From: Gnetum montanum
Taxonomy: Eukaryota; Streptophyta; Gnetopsida; Gnetales; Gnetaceae
DNA length: 64,000 bases
Assembly (NCBI GenBank): GCA_015680685.1
Contig: MNCI01029516.1
Location: 94,382-158,381, forward strand
Direction: 5' to 3'
In this document: one piece after another, positions 1 through 11,097 of the stretch
Layout: every line of letters begins with the position of its first letter
Position numbering within the stretch: the stretch's first letter is position 1
Made by a program: the position numbers and the translations under genes
Notes under the pieces: generated by a model
What the model saw: the letters and a program-made list of their open reading frames with translations, nothing else
What the model was told of the DNA's origin: nothing
Databases searched by the model: none

Positions 1-849
1 TGCCAGGAAAACCAATGTTACCATCCATTCTCTTATGTTTCATACCCAATGCATTAATTGTAGCTAGTTTTGGTGTTTGCAAAAATTTCATAGTAGTTGC
101 TGAACTTCTTAAATCTAGCATATCTTTTAGTGTAGCAAGCAAAAATTTATTTTTCAAAACTTAGCGTTTGGCCTTCCTAAAGGCCAGCATATTTTTCCAC
201 CACCCACTTTCTACTATGAGATATTTTCTATTAGACTTCTTAAAAAAACCCAACACACTTTGTCTCACAAAGGCAACTTATTTTTTAAAGATATCTAGTG
301 TATCTTTTTTAAAAAATTAACGCAAATTGTACTCCAATACCCAGCATAGTTTTCCCACAAGTAAAATATCCTAGCATGTTGTTTGGCAAGGCAAGTCAAA
401 CTTACTTGTTCTCACCAGCATATTTCTTGCTGAAAACCTAGTGTAGCTTTTATTGTAAAATTAAAATCAATACATTTTTTGCAAAAATCAATGTAGCTTT
501 ACTAGTGTAGGTTGGTTTCATTGAAGATAGTATAGAAACTAGGAATCAATATTTACCATTTCACACCAATTTTTTTCTAAGAAATTATAGTGCAGGTATT
601 TAACTCTTGCATCCCAAGAAATCTTAAAATTTAAATTAGTTAATTAATTTAAAATTTGACTAGTACAGTAAATAGCACTATCACTGCAATATGCATTGTA
701 GTTGCAGTTATAGTTTCAACCATTTTTACAGCCAAAACCATTCATACATTGGGCAATTCCACATGTGGGAATTCTTAGTTAAAAATTAAATGAAAAAATT
801 GATAATGCCTTTCAACAAATCAATAGTGTTTTCCATCAACTTAACTGAT
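1..849 (+). repeat. Element A upstream region (leader or LTR remnant), no gene
   Basis: AT-rich stretch before the first gag codon of element A. The first 540 bases hold about eight short variants of an AGCATA / AGTGTA(G/T)C motif, spaced roughly 50-75 bases apart (near 115, 190, 292, 340, 375, 417, 440 and 495). The same motif recurs in element A's spacer at 44881-46330. No primer-binding site, TATA box or LTR boundary could be identified, so I cannot say whether this is the end of the 5' LTR or the leader. Bases 550-849 show nothing recognisable. Confidence 0.4.
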
Positions 850-2404
850 ATGGCCCCCAACCAAGATGCAATGCATGTATATGATCCTAAGGATCTAGTT
901 GTGGCTAAGCATAGACAATCACTTAGGTAAAGGGGCCAAAGCAAAGATTTTGCCATCATAAATGAAGAATATTATAACTTCATATGTGCCAAAATCCAAG
1001 CTAGCCTACTCATCCCATGTGTAGAAGCTAAAATCAAATTTGAGGTTGAGTTGATCCATAGAAATAGGAAGGAGTACATCCCTTCCCCTTATGACAAAAT
1101 ACCATTAAATGACATCCATACATAGATATTATCCCAATTGATTAAGATGGATGAGAAAAGTGAGGAGGATAAGTCAAAGAGCCACCACAAAGAGCTTGAT
1201 GAATTTGAAGTCAAACCAAAGTTTGATAAATTCATAGGGACCCTTTCCAACAATTGGCTTCCCAAGCCATTGCACCTAGTTCAGTCTCTCTTGATTCTTT
1301 TGTGGGGAAGGTTTCTCAATCCTCTTCTCCTCCTACTTAACCTACTATGTTTGGATCAACACCCATCATAGCCATCCACTAGGCACAACTTGTGCCTCAA
1401 TTGGCCTCCATTTTCTCTTCCATGCCTTTTGGCATGTAGCCTCGATATGCATGGCCTTTACCTAGGGTATTTACCATGGCTCATTCATTTTTCCTTCTAG
1501 TGGGTCCCATAGTGGGATCACAAGTGACCCAAGTATCACATACATCCTTTCCCCTCTTTTTTCCATAAGTATTGGCACAAACCTTGTTCTCATTGTTTAG
1601 TCCTCCTACAACAATGATCACTCAACCTTTGCCATTTCTACTATTGCCTATTATGAGGCCACAAGCCTTCCAACTTACACCACAACCATATGTACAAACT
1701 CCACAACCTATTGGAATGCTTCAAGGCTTGAGTCAATCCTTCCAAATGATCCAAGACCTCACAAAAGAGTTAAGAAAACTCAAAGCCTCAACTACATAGA
1801 TAGTCAAGATAATGAACTTTTATCAGGATGATCACATCCGTCTAACTATCCCATAAATAACTCTTCCCCTAGGCATTTCTATACTATAATTTACTAAATA
1901 CAATGGTGAGGGTGGCTCCAATGTCCACCTCACCATCTTCTATTTTGAGTTCTTTTTACTACAAGCCTAGCCACATACCATCATAAGAATCTTCCCTAAT
2001 GTCTCTTCCAGGAAAAGCACTAAACTGGTAATGTGCATTGCTTAGAGGATCAACTGCCTCACTAGAAGACTTGATTTCACAATTTGTGAATAATTTCAAG
2101 TATAACTTGAAACCAGATACCACCCAAGACTTATTGATGAAAATCAAATAGGGGCCCCTTAAACTTGTTCAAAATCTTAACCAATGAAGGAGTGCTTTAC
2201 CAAATGAGATTCCTAAACCTATAGTTCAAATTTACTTTCTAATCATTTTTAAGGATGTGGTCAACAACTTCATCAAGTATAAATTGTATTACTTAGATCC
2301 ATAGTCACTAAGTCAAGATTTATCATAGACTAAAAAGATAGAGGATGTTGACGCTAACCATGATCTTGCCTATGTGGCATATAAAAATCAACACATGTGG
2401 AAGG
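850..2404 (+). pseudogene. gag: Element A gag, first half (split by element B)
   Basis: Decayed Ty3/gypsy gag. The likely start is the ATG at 850 (MAPNQD), in the place where gag of C starts at 30008. The N-terminal block (YYNFICAKIQASL) matches B's YNFICIKI*AKL block. A Pro/Gln/Thr-rich linker follows, then a fragment of the retrotransposon gag domain beginning NFYQDD and KYNGEGGSNVHL (about 1810-1930). Several stops and frameshifts break it. The last readable part (AYVAYKNQHMWK, about 2370-2402) continues in the same gag after element B, at 19132, which shows that B landed inside this gene. Gag would form the virus-like particle. Confidence 0.75.
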
Positions 2405-3141
2405 TGTAACGACGGAAAATGTTGGTAGCTGGAAAATACCAAACAAAAATCCATGTACACAGTCTTAACCATGGATTCGTGCGAGGGCTGTGTTGGAGAA
2501 AATGAATCCACGGTGCCTTGAACAGTCTTGTCGATCAGACAGGGACTTACTCAGTCAGTAAATTGATGAATATTATAGATATTCCGCGAAATAATTTGAT
2601 TCAATGAATTGTAAAAGGAGTAGAAAATGATGTAGATAAATTGGAATAACGACAATGTCAACACAACAAGAAGGATTGGATTTAAGAAAATTGTGCAATT
2701 CCAAGATCTGTACTTTGACCCGAAAACTGAGTATATTGTATACAAAGTTCCAATGGAAAAGCTCCGCTTATCTTGTGCGAAGCATACACAAAATAACAAG
2801 AAAACTATTCAAAAAGGAGTACAGAATGGAGTTCAATCTACCTCATAAGCCAAAGATGGGATGCAAGGAAGGTCAAGCCTAAATGTCTATCGATCAACTG
2901 TTTCTGATCAATAGATCTTGCCAACCACAGCAGATGATCTCTTGATCTCTGATATGTTCCCTCTACCTTCGGTAGTCTCTGCTCAAAACTGCCAATGATC
3001 GCCAATGGAGAGAGCTGTATTTTCACCAAAGGACTGATCACTCCTACTGCCAATGCTCGAGCAAAATGCCTTCTGTCTCTGCTAAAAGATGATGCTACCA
3101 AAAGTTTAAGATGCCCATCCTTGTTTCTTCGCCAACTGGAG

Positions 3142-3149
3142 TATTTATA
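3142..3149 (-). promoter_or_regulatory. TATA box of element B 3' LTR
   Basis: TATAAATA on the - strand, conserved at 18314-18321 in the other LTR. It is the likely Pol II core promoter of the LTR, marking the U3/R border shortly downstream. Confidence 0.7.
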
Positions 3150-3507
3150 AGTTTGACAACATGTGGAGAAGGCATGGCCCTGATGACACATGTCCCGAAC
3201 TTTCAAAATACCGATGACTTGTCCAATTGTATGTTGAAACTAGCTATGTCATGTCACATTTCTGGGAGAAGGAACAAAGTACGCTGTCAACCACTTTTAC
3301 CAAAGTCACTTCGTGATTATGCACAATACACTCATCAGCGTATTGTGCGTGTGGATAATAGGTGCGTGTTTGGTAGGTTGCATTACACTCGTTCGTGCTA
3401 CGTCGCGTGGTAGAGCATAATAAAACATGAAAATAGTTGATTCAAGCTATTTTACGCTCATTTACGTTGCAAAGTGTAATAGAGCGTAAGATGGTCAACT
3501 TAATAAA

Positions 3508-3546
3508 TTTACGCTTGCCTACGCTGCGTAGCGTAATGAGCGTAAA
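3508..3546. repeat. Nested palindrome in LTR U3 of element B
   Basis: Outer arms TTTACGCT (3508-3515) and AGCGTAAA (3539-3546) enclose an inner palindrome TACGCT-GCGT-AGCGTA (3520-3535). Related modules lie between about 3450 and 3800 (for example 3626-3650 and 3775-3801). The other LTR keeps the same positions with CG-to-TG/CA decay. Confidence 0.75.
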
Positions 3547-3959
3547 TCGACCAATCTACGAAAAGGAAGAAGTCAATCTACTGTGCTTCCTTAGACTCTA
3601 ACTTTGCTTTTCTTGAAGCTTGTTACGCTGCTCTACGTAACGGAGCGTAAACTCGGTCTTGAACAAAAGACTTAGCAGAATATGCGACAATTCTTAAACT
3701 TTAAACTTCGTCAAAATTGCCGAAGTTACTTTCTGCTATTGGGCTACGTTAAACAGAATTATGCTGAGGGACAATACGCTATGTTGCGTAATGTAGCGTA
3801 AAGAGAGAAAATAAAGTAAGGTTAAAATTTGCAGGAAACTTAGATACTTGATGGTGCGCACCCTTTTGCCCTATTCTGTCTTCTAGATTTCTGTCGCGAA
3901 TCTTTGTCGAAATCATGAATCTTCACCTGAGGCCGATTCACAATTTCTACGGTGTTTCA

Positions 3960-4012
3960 ATGGCCCCTCTTTGTTGACGTTTAGAGGGCTTGCCCAAAAG
4001 ATGTCGACAAAG
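3960..4012 (-). promoter_or_regulatory. Polypurine tract and adjoining stem-loop of element B
   Basis: On the - strand AAAGAGGGGCC directly precedes the 3' LTR, as expected for the plus-strand DNA primer. Arms CTTTGTTGACGT (3969-3980) and ATGTCGACAAAG (4001-4012) are inverted repeats, so the tract begins inside the stem. The same arrangement is present at 43250-43302 and 61105-61160. Confidence 0.75.
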
Positions 4013-5164
4013 AATACGAAACACTGGAAAGGTAAAGGTATCAATAACGTTCATCAATGGTTACTCATGTGTCGCCCTGTCAACGGAGAAGTGCAGAAAT
4101 GAGGGAAACAGAGGATAGAAGGGTATGGGAAGGAATTTTTACAGAGGTAAGAGGAAGAAGGTTCGGGGAAGACTCAAGTGAGGTTTGGAGAGGACTCAAA
4201 TGAGGTTCGGGGAAGACACAAATGTGTGAATATAGTTTTTTTTTTCACACATAAGCACTTAGGCTTTCTCCTGCAATTGCGTTTGCACGGAGTTATGTTG
4301 TCATTTTGTAGATGAAGGGGCTTGCATAGACGAAGTGTGTTGCATCTGCGTGGCCTGGATGAGTTGTGTTTCATCCATTTTTCTGACCCACATTTTTTTT
4401 GTGTCCACTAGGCGATTTGCATTACGCCGATTTATGGACTTGATTGTAATGCAGATGCGGAAAGCGTGTGCTGCGTATGTACGTTTTGCATAAAGGAAAC
4501 AGATGGTGGAGATGTAGGGAAGTAAGGACTAGAGGTAGGATTATGAGGACAACAGGGATACACTCCTGGGTCAACAGGCTAACCTAAGCGGCCATCTCAA
4601 AGTGTTGTCTTTACCTCACCACTCAGATGAACGTACCTTTGAATGACATCCTCGTAGCAAGTAACCTATAACCAAAGAAGAAAATAGAGGGCACCATTGC
4701 TCGGTCGAATTACCAGAGAGGTTGTTGAAACAAGTACCGTTTAGGGTGAGATAGAGTGAGTGGGCCGCGAAGGAAGAATTGTAGCACGAGGCCAGGGTCT
4801 TCACCGTTGACGCTCGGCCTAGCATATTGCCGCCAAAGAACATCAGACTCGTTGCACCCAACTGGTTATGCAAAGAACCAGCTAGGTGACTCTGTGAAGC
4901 CAGAGCCTGATAGTGATGATGAGCAAAGATCCCCAAAGTCGAAGCTAATGAGAACTCCTTTGGGGCTCCGAATGGTGAAACCAATCCCTTAGAGGTGCCA
5001 CCGCTAAAGTGGGTACAGTGACGACATCTCCGAGGGGTCAGTAGTATGCCTTTCAGCACATCCAAGGAATTAGTAGAATGCCTATGAGGTCACGATGCTG
5101 GGACTATCCCAACATCCCATCCCATTTGTTTTGCAGCTGCACAGAGACGATTACGCTCGCTTGA
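4013..5164 (-). other. Element B 3' untranslated region, no recognised gene
   Basis: Lies between tandem array 2 and the polypurine tract. A 149-codon open frame (4616-5065, - strand) has no recognisable domain and no counterpart in the matching region of element C, so I treat it as chance. Confidence 0.5.
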
Positions 5165-5780
5165 TTTGCATGGTGGCAGCCTGTAAGTCCCAATTTTAAG
5201 TCCTGGTAGACTGTCGTTGCTGGTTTTAAGTCTCAACAGACCATGGTCCCAGTTTAAAGTTTGGGTGGACTGAAAAATGCTAGTTTTACGTTGTAGCGGA
5301 TGGTGGTCGAGCTGATTTATGGTCTCAGCAGATTGTGCTATGGATTCCAGTTTCATGTCGTGACCCAAGGACAAATCTATGTTGGTTTCTCGTCTCAGCA
5401 GATGGCTACTTAATGTGCCAGTTTTATGTCTTGGTAGACAGCCAGCGCTAGTTTAGCATCATGGCGGATGCATGCAGAAACTGCCAGTTTTTCGTCTTGG
5501 CGGACCTGTACAACACTGCCAGTTTTATGTTGTAGCGGATAGTTACAACTTGCTAGTTTTACGTCATGGCGGATGATTGTTGCCAGTTTAGCGTCGTGGA
5601 GGACGCATGAAGGGAATGCTAGTTTTACCTCATAGCGGATGATCAGTGCTAGTTTAGCATCATGGCGGACATGTGAGGAGAGTGCCAGTTTTACGTCGTA
5701 GCAGACGATTGTTGCCAGTTTAGTGTCATAGTAGATGATTTTTTCCAGTTTAGCGTCGTAGTGGACGATCGTTGCCATGC
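5165..5780 (-). repeat. Element B tandem array 2 (after integrase)
   Basis: About 14 degenerate units of roughly 35-60 bp, each carrying a GACxxTAAACTGGCA-like core on the element's sense strand (GCCAGTTTTACGTC on the + strand). It starts 25 bp past the integrase stop. The motif reads as (H)DAKLA in one frame, giving an accidental repetitive 122-codon open frame at 5410-5778. Equivalent arrays follow integrase in C (42068-42285) and E (62230-62500). Confidence 0.85.
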
Positions 5781-5804
5781 CTGATGTTAAAAATGAATAT
5801 GCAG

Positions 5805-8800
5805 CTAAATGTAGTAACGCTTCAGATATATATGATTCATGGGATTCGATAACTCGTTTCCGTTGATATCCGCTAGCTTGAATGCGCCATTGACATACAG
5901 ATCAGCTACCAAGAAAGGGTCGTCCCAGTTTGCAGAGAACTTGCCTACTGGTTCACGAACGGCCTTGAGAACCAAATCTCCCTTCTTGATAGGACGTTGT
6001 TGAAGATTGTAACGGTGCTTTTGCCTCTGCTTATCTTGATACTTTTCGATGGTATTAAGCGTTTGTATTCGCTTCTCCTCTACTGAATCCAAATCCATGA
6101 TCCGAGACTTGGTGTGTTGAGCCTCATTTATAATCATGGAGAGGACCATTCGCAGAGAAGGAACTTGTAATTTGAGGGGTAGCACTGCCTCAGATCCATA
6201 GACTAGGCTATAGGGCATACTGTCTGTAGCTATTCTGCATGTGGTACGATACGCCCATAGCACATAGAGGATCTTTTCATGCCACCGTCTCTTGTTGTTG
6301 TCGAGCATTTTCTTGAGTAAGTTGATAATGACCTTGTTTGTCGCTTCTGCTTGACAATTCGCTTTCGGGTAATAAGACGAGGAAAAAGATTGTTTGATGC
6401 CAAGATTGTCACAAAAGGATTTGGTTTCCAGACTACTAAACTGTGGCCCATTGTTGGTCACGATAGTCATCGGGAGGCCAAATCTAGTTACAATGTTATC
6501 TAAAATGAAGTGACAGATCTATTGCAACGTGATCTTTTGCAAAGGGATGGCTTCCACCCACTTCATGAAGTACTCAGTGGTGGTGATTATGAAGCTATGA
6601 CCTGCGGAAGATTTCGGTGTGATAGGCCCTATGAAGTCTAATCCCTAGCGTTGAAAGGGCCATGTTATCTAAGTCATGTGTAGTTTTGTAGGCGACACAT
6701 GTATAAGGTTCGCGTAACGTTGATACGTGTTGCATGTTTTGACCTTTATAAGATAATCTTTTTCCATGTATGGCCAATAATACCCTAAGTGAAGGATTTT
6801 AGAGGCCATGGCTCGTGGCACTATGTGTCCTCCGCATAATCCCTCATGGACTTCTCCTACTATGCGTTGTGCCTGGTCTTTGTTGACCCAAGTAAGAAGT
6901 ACTCCATCAAAAGAGCGTCTACAGAGGGTACTGTCTCCTATGATGATGTACTATCTAGCTCGTTTGTGAATAGCATCTTTCTGTGCACGTGTTAACTCGT
7001 GTGGTGGTTCGCCATGCAAGAGGTAAGTTTTAATGTTGTCGTACGACTCTGGTGTTCTATCCTCGAGCAGTGAAGATATTTACGCTGCCTAAATGATAGG
7101 ACCAGTACAATTTGTTATTTATGAGGGACAGGTGTCGAATAGGTGCGATGGAACGTTTAAGGCTAATGTAGCCAGTGCATCGGCCAGTGTGTTATCATTG
7201 CGTGGCACGTGTTGGGCATCGATGGTTGTGAACCGCTTCAGAAGATCTTTAGCCATATCGTAGTAGGGCTGTAGATGTGCAGCCTTGCAGGCGTAGACTC
7301 TTGTGATTTGATTTATAACAAGCATCGAATCACCCCTAATTGCCAGGTGTCGAACATCAAGTTCTCTGGCAGTTAATAATCCCCTAAGGAGTCCCTCGTA
7401 CTCTGCCACATTGTTCGTACAGGGAAAGGTTAGGCGATAAGCATGAAGACACACATCCTCAGGTGATAGCGTAATGACTGTGGCGGCACTACCGCCTCTA
7501 GTGGTTGAAGCTCCGTCAAAATATAACGTTTCTTCGGGGCCTGTTAAAATAGGGCTTAAACTATGTACATGTTCATCTGGAAATTCATGCTCTATGGTTA
7601 CCCGACTGTCAATAGGCGATGTTATTAATTGGTCAGCTATCACTTGGCCTTTCATAGAAGATTGACCAATGTAATGTAGATCAAATTTTTCCGTGATAGC
7701 TTTCCAATGAGCTATTTTACTACTTTCATATAGATTATGCGTAATGGCCCTAAGGATGTTATTTTTACAGATAATGTTGACCTGGCTATGGAAGAGATAG
7801 TGCCTACATTTCTTTAGCGTAAATACTAACGCTAGGCAATTATGCTCTACTTTGTTGTACCTTGTTTCATATGCACATAGGGCATGACTCAAGTAGTAGA
7901 TGGGTACTTCTAACCCATCACTTCTCTTTTGACAGAGTAATGCGGCTAAGGCTACGTCCGAGGTCGCAAGGTAAATGTAGAATGGCTGATCCCTTTATGG
8001 CGAGAATACCATTGGCAAGCATTGAAGTTCTTGTTTTAGGCTATCAAACGCATGCTAGCAATCGTCTGTCCATTCGAAATTAACACCTTTCTTAAGGAGA
8101 TGCTGCATAGGGTGTAGTTTATTTGTTAATCTCGAGATGAACCGCCTAATAAACTATAATCGTCCTTGTAACCCGTGTAATTGCTTGAGATCTGTGGAAG
8201 GCGTTAACTCGACAATGGCTTTGACCTTATCAGGGTCTACTCGTATGCTGGTTTCTGACACCAAAAACCCTAGCATGTGTCCGGTTTTGACTTCGAATAC
8301 ACACTTCTTTGGGTTGAGCCGAAGGTCATATTTGGAGCATCTTTTAAGGACTAACTCTAGGTCCTCTGAATGATCTTCTAATTTCATAGACTTAATAGCT
8401 ATATCATCAACATAATCATTTAGTCTTCCTAGGAGGTAATCACTAAAGATGTATGTCATAGCCCATTGATACGTCGCTCCGGCGTTTTTCAAGCTAAAAG
8501 GCATCATGGTATAGCAAAAGGTGCCCCAGGGCATCATGAATGTTGTGGTCAATTCATGTTCTGCGTTGATACAAATCTGATTATAGCCTGAAAAGCCATC
8601 CATGAAGGATAGAAGCGCATGCCTAGCTGTTGTATCGACTAGTTGGTCGATACTCGGTAGTGAAAAGTTATCCTTGATTGTGGCTTTGTTTAAATCTTGG
8701 AAGTCTATACAGATGCGTATACTTCCGGTCTTCTTTGGGACGACTACAATGTTAGATACCCAATCTAAGTAATCGACCACGCGGATGAAACCAGCCTGAT

Positions 8801-9284
8801 ACAGTTTTGTGATCTCATCATGCACTACTAGCGCAATCTCTGGTTTGATTTTTCATGCTTTTTGCTTAATCGCTTTGATATGCGGGTCTAAGATTATGTT
8901 ATGTTGAATTAACCTTGGATCTAGTCTCGACATGTCTTCGTATGACCATGCAAATACTATGATGTTATCCTGGAGGACCTGTTTTATAGTGTCATGCATT
9001 TTCTAGTCTAGTAGAGAACTAACCTTAAGAGTTTTGGACTTACCTTTATGTGTAACGACAGAAACCTCACTGAGGGGATCTTCGGTTATGTCTCCAGCCT
9101 CCAGGTCTAGCATGCGTGTCGATTGTTCTGGCCATTCTGGAGACATTTCCGACGTGGCTATGGTTACATCATCAAGGAAAGGGTTAGTTTCTACTAGTGT
9201 AAAATTGAATTGTCTAACTAATCTCCCGTATGGACCTGTTAAAACTAAGAGCGCAGATAAAGTTTCATCCATTTGTCAATTGTC
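5805..9284 (-). pseudogene. pol: Element B pol: reverse transcriptase, two RNase H domains, integrase
   Basis: One reading frame of about 1160 codons with no indel, broken only by nonsense codons (about 9 TAG, 4 TAA, 1 TGA). Order: linker (9284-9000); RT with VSNIVVVPKK, SFMDGFSGYNQI and the catalytic YVDD box (about 8400-8415); RT-linked RNase H remnant (SHALCAYETRYNKVEH, about 7885); second RNase H with YFDGAST, TNNVAEYEGLL and RGDSMLVINQ (7540-7300), the Tat-lineage hallmark; integrase zinc-binding region (HEGLCGGH...CNTYQ, the last Cys replaced); and the DDE core with GLDFIGP, TNNGPQF and QAEATNK. The second catalytic Asp is Asn (TNNG instead of TDNG). The integrase tail ends at 5805. Copying and insertion of the element would need this protein. 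The likely start is the splice-acceptor-like site at 9285-9286. Confidence 0.93.
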
Positions 9285-9305
9285 CTGCAAAATTGTCAAG
9301 TATAA
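9285..9305 (-). promoter_or_regulatory. Splice acceptor-like site upstream of element B pol
   Basis: On the - strand ACTTGACAATTTTGCAG is followed by G and the first pol codons. A comparable site (pyrimidine-rich, ..TTGGTAG|G) precedes pol of C at 40052, and CACATAG|G precedes pol of A at 47091. The homology between B and C pol begins at this junction (xQ-M(D/E) block). In Ogre elements an intron is known between protease and RT; here the predicted intron would contain the antisense gene. The donor was not located. Confidence 0.5.
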
Positions 9306-9621
9306 AAGTAATTAGAAAAGTGCTAAGTTGGATGCTATAAATATTTAACGAATAACGCTTGGTTTAGTCTAAAAGAAAAAGGATGTGATGTGACGTCTCT
9401 GAGCGTGAGAAGCTAACTGAATTTTGAACATCGTGAACAACCTGTAATTAATGTGACCTAATTACGAGGAGATAAGATGCAGTAGTTTAGGATCGTTTCG
9501 GACCATAACGCATGCGATATCTGTGGCAATTAATGGCTTGATTTTCGGTTTCCATCTCATACTGACACCAGCATTTGGACAAGTCGCACTGAAATCGGGC
9601 GTTAAGTCGGTTAATTTTGCG

Positions 9622-9627
9622 TATAAG
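9622..9627 (+). promoter_or_regulatory. TATA-like box of element B antisense gene
   Basis: TATAAGTAGG starts at 9622, about 140 bp before the predicted start codon at 9762. Element C has CATAAGTAGG (- strand, 39229-39220), about 150 bp before its start codon. Position and sequence are kept between diverged copies although the surroundings are not, which suggests an internal promoter for the antisense gene. Confidence 0.5.
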
Positions 9628-10172
9628 TAGGTAGTTCTTTTTGAAAAACAGGCTGTTGGCTATCGAGAACTTGAATTCTTAGCTGTCACAGAGAGAAGGA
9701 GAAAGAGCAAAAGATTGCAGTGCATTATTTGTGAAGGCATGAAGATGTGAAGACTGCAACAATGGCACCGAAAGTAAGAGGGAAGAACGCGAAATTGGCA
9801 AAGATAGATGAAGTGCAAGGGAGCCTGCAGCATGCTTCGCAGGCTTTGGTTGAAGTGAGGGATGTCACTCCATTGAATCGGTAGGCCATCCCTGGCTTAT
9901 TTGTGTTGCTTTCTGTATGCTTTTTCTTTGTGGTGTTTATTCTTTTTTGCGTCATTCTACGTAAATTAGAGTTTTAGGCTATGGACCTCACATTAAAACG
10001 AGGATTTATACAATAGTATTGCGTCTATCGCCACTGTCAGGGACAAACCTTGTACTGTTACAAGGGTTTAGGTGATTTCGGTGGTATAGCTAGAGCATAA
10101 TTTGTAGATTTTCTATAGTTTAAGCATGCAATCGGAATCTAGAAGATAATATGTTTATTTTTGTTTGTATAG

Positions 10173-10622
10173 TATTATGTTGACACCCATCCTAATCATC
10201 TTGGACATAGTGGGGGTTTTATGTTGTACAAACCCGATCGTACCAAATGTTCCTCCCCCTCAAACTCGGTTGCAGGGGAGGGCTATATGGTTTCGAAAGG
10301 GTGCGTTGGAGCTTCTTCAATTTTTGCTGCGTAACTACAGTGTTATTGTGTGGTCACATTTGTCAGGGGATGTGGCTCGCGCTATTTTGGAACATCTGCT
10401 AGTGGGTTCTACGCAGGGCATCCTGGCTTTCTTGACAGATGGTATTATCGATACTGGTCATCCCCAAGACCGCGAACTTAGCGCCAGAGGGTTGAGGCAC
10501 TTAAGTTGGATCTGGGAAATGGCTAGGTTTATCTGTTACCATGCGTACAACACTTTGTTCGTGGCCCGCCATGTCTCGACTTACTTTCAGAACCCACCAG
10601 GCACAGTGCATTATTCGGGCGG
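10173..10622 (+). other. Exon 2 of element B antisense gene: FCP1/HAD-phosphatase-like domain
   Basis: 450 nt, the same length as exon 2 of element C. Residues 46-57 (ILIILDIVGVLC) match the first strand and motif I of FCP1/NIF-type HAD phosphatases (hydrophobic strand, then DxDxT/V). WFRKGALELLQFLLRNYSVI and VWS (79-101) match the R-G-x-x-E-F-L...VxxWS stretch with the motif II Ser. The second catalytic Asp is Val here (D51-I-V53). C has EVR and A has KLV at the same place, so none of the copies has the Asp pair. I infer a binding or structural role, or a dead enzyme. The family assignment rests on motif reading only. Confidence 0.6.
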
Positions 10623-11097
10623 GTAAGTTGTTTTACTAGAGGTATTGTTAACATGTTTCTAATGTCTGGATTTATGAAGCATAGGATAATAATGTGTTAT
10701 ATGATACAGGTTTTTCATTAATGAAAATGGATTAGTAGGCAATAACGATACATTGACTTGGACCAAGACAGCGATAAAGGAGTTTACCTCCACCCGCAAC
10801 GTACGCGCCGGTGTAATGGGACAGATGTCCTTTGAGATTCATGAGTATCCCACCCATTATGCTGATTCTTTCAAGAATTGTCAGAACCTCAAGTGGTTAT
10901 ATGAAGAATGGACTTTGGACCCACCCCTTACCATCGCGGACGTGCAGAGGAAACTTCCTCCATTTCCTTTGCCATTTGGCCCTGGTGAGGTTTCATTGTT
11001 GTTATTAGTTACAGTATATTATATTGTTTTTGTTTTATCTTTTGAAATGTTGCGTAATAGGGTTTTCACTGCTTTGACATGTGTCTTATGTTATCAG

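Larger units (their letters stand above)
2405..3959 (-). repeat. Element B 3' LTR
   Basis: Aligns along its whole length with 17577-19131 (both 1555 bp). In + coordinates it begins TGTAACGACG and ends GGTGTTTCA, so in element orientation it has the expected TG...CA termini. The U3 part (right side) carries several TACGCT/AGCGTA palindromic modules; a TATA box lies at 3142-3149. Confidence 0.93.

Noticed and set aside
4616-5065. 149-codon open frame in the 3' region of element B
   Set aside because: No recognisable domain and no counterpart in the equivalent region of C (42286-43249).
5805-9284. Stop codon reassignment or readthrough because so many interruptions are TAG
   Set aside because: Aligned relatives show ordinary Gln/Trp codons at these places, and TAA/TGA stops and frameshifts also occur. 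Methylation-driven decay explains the bias.
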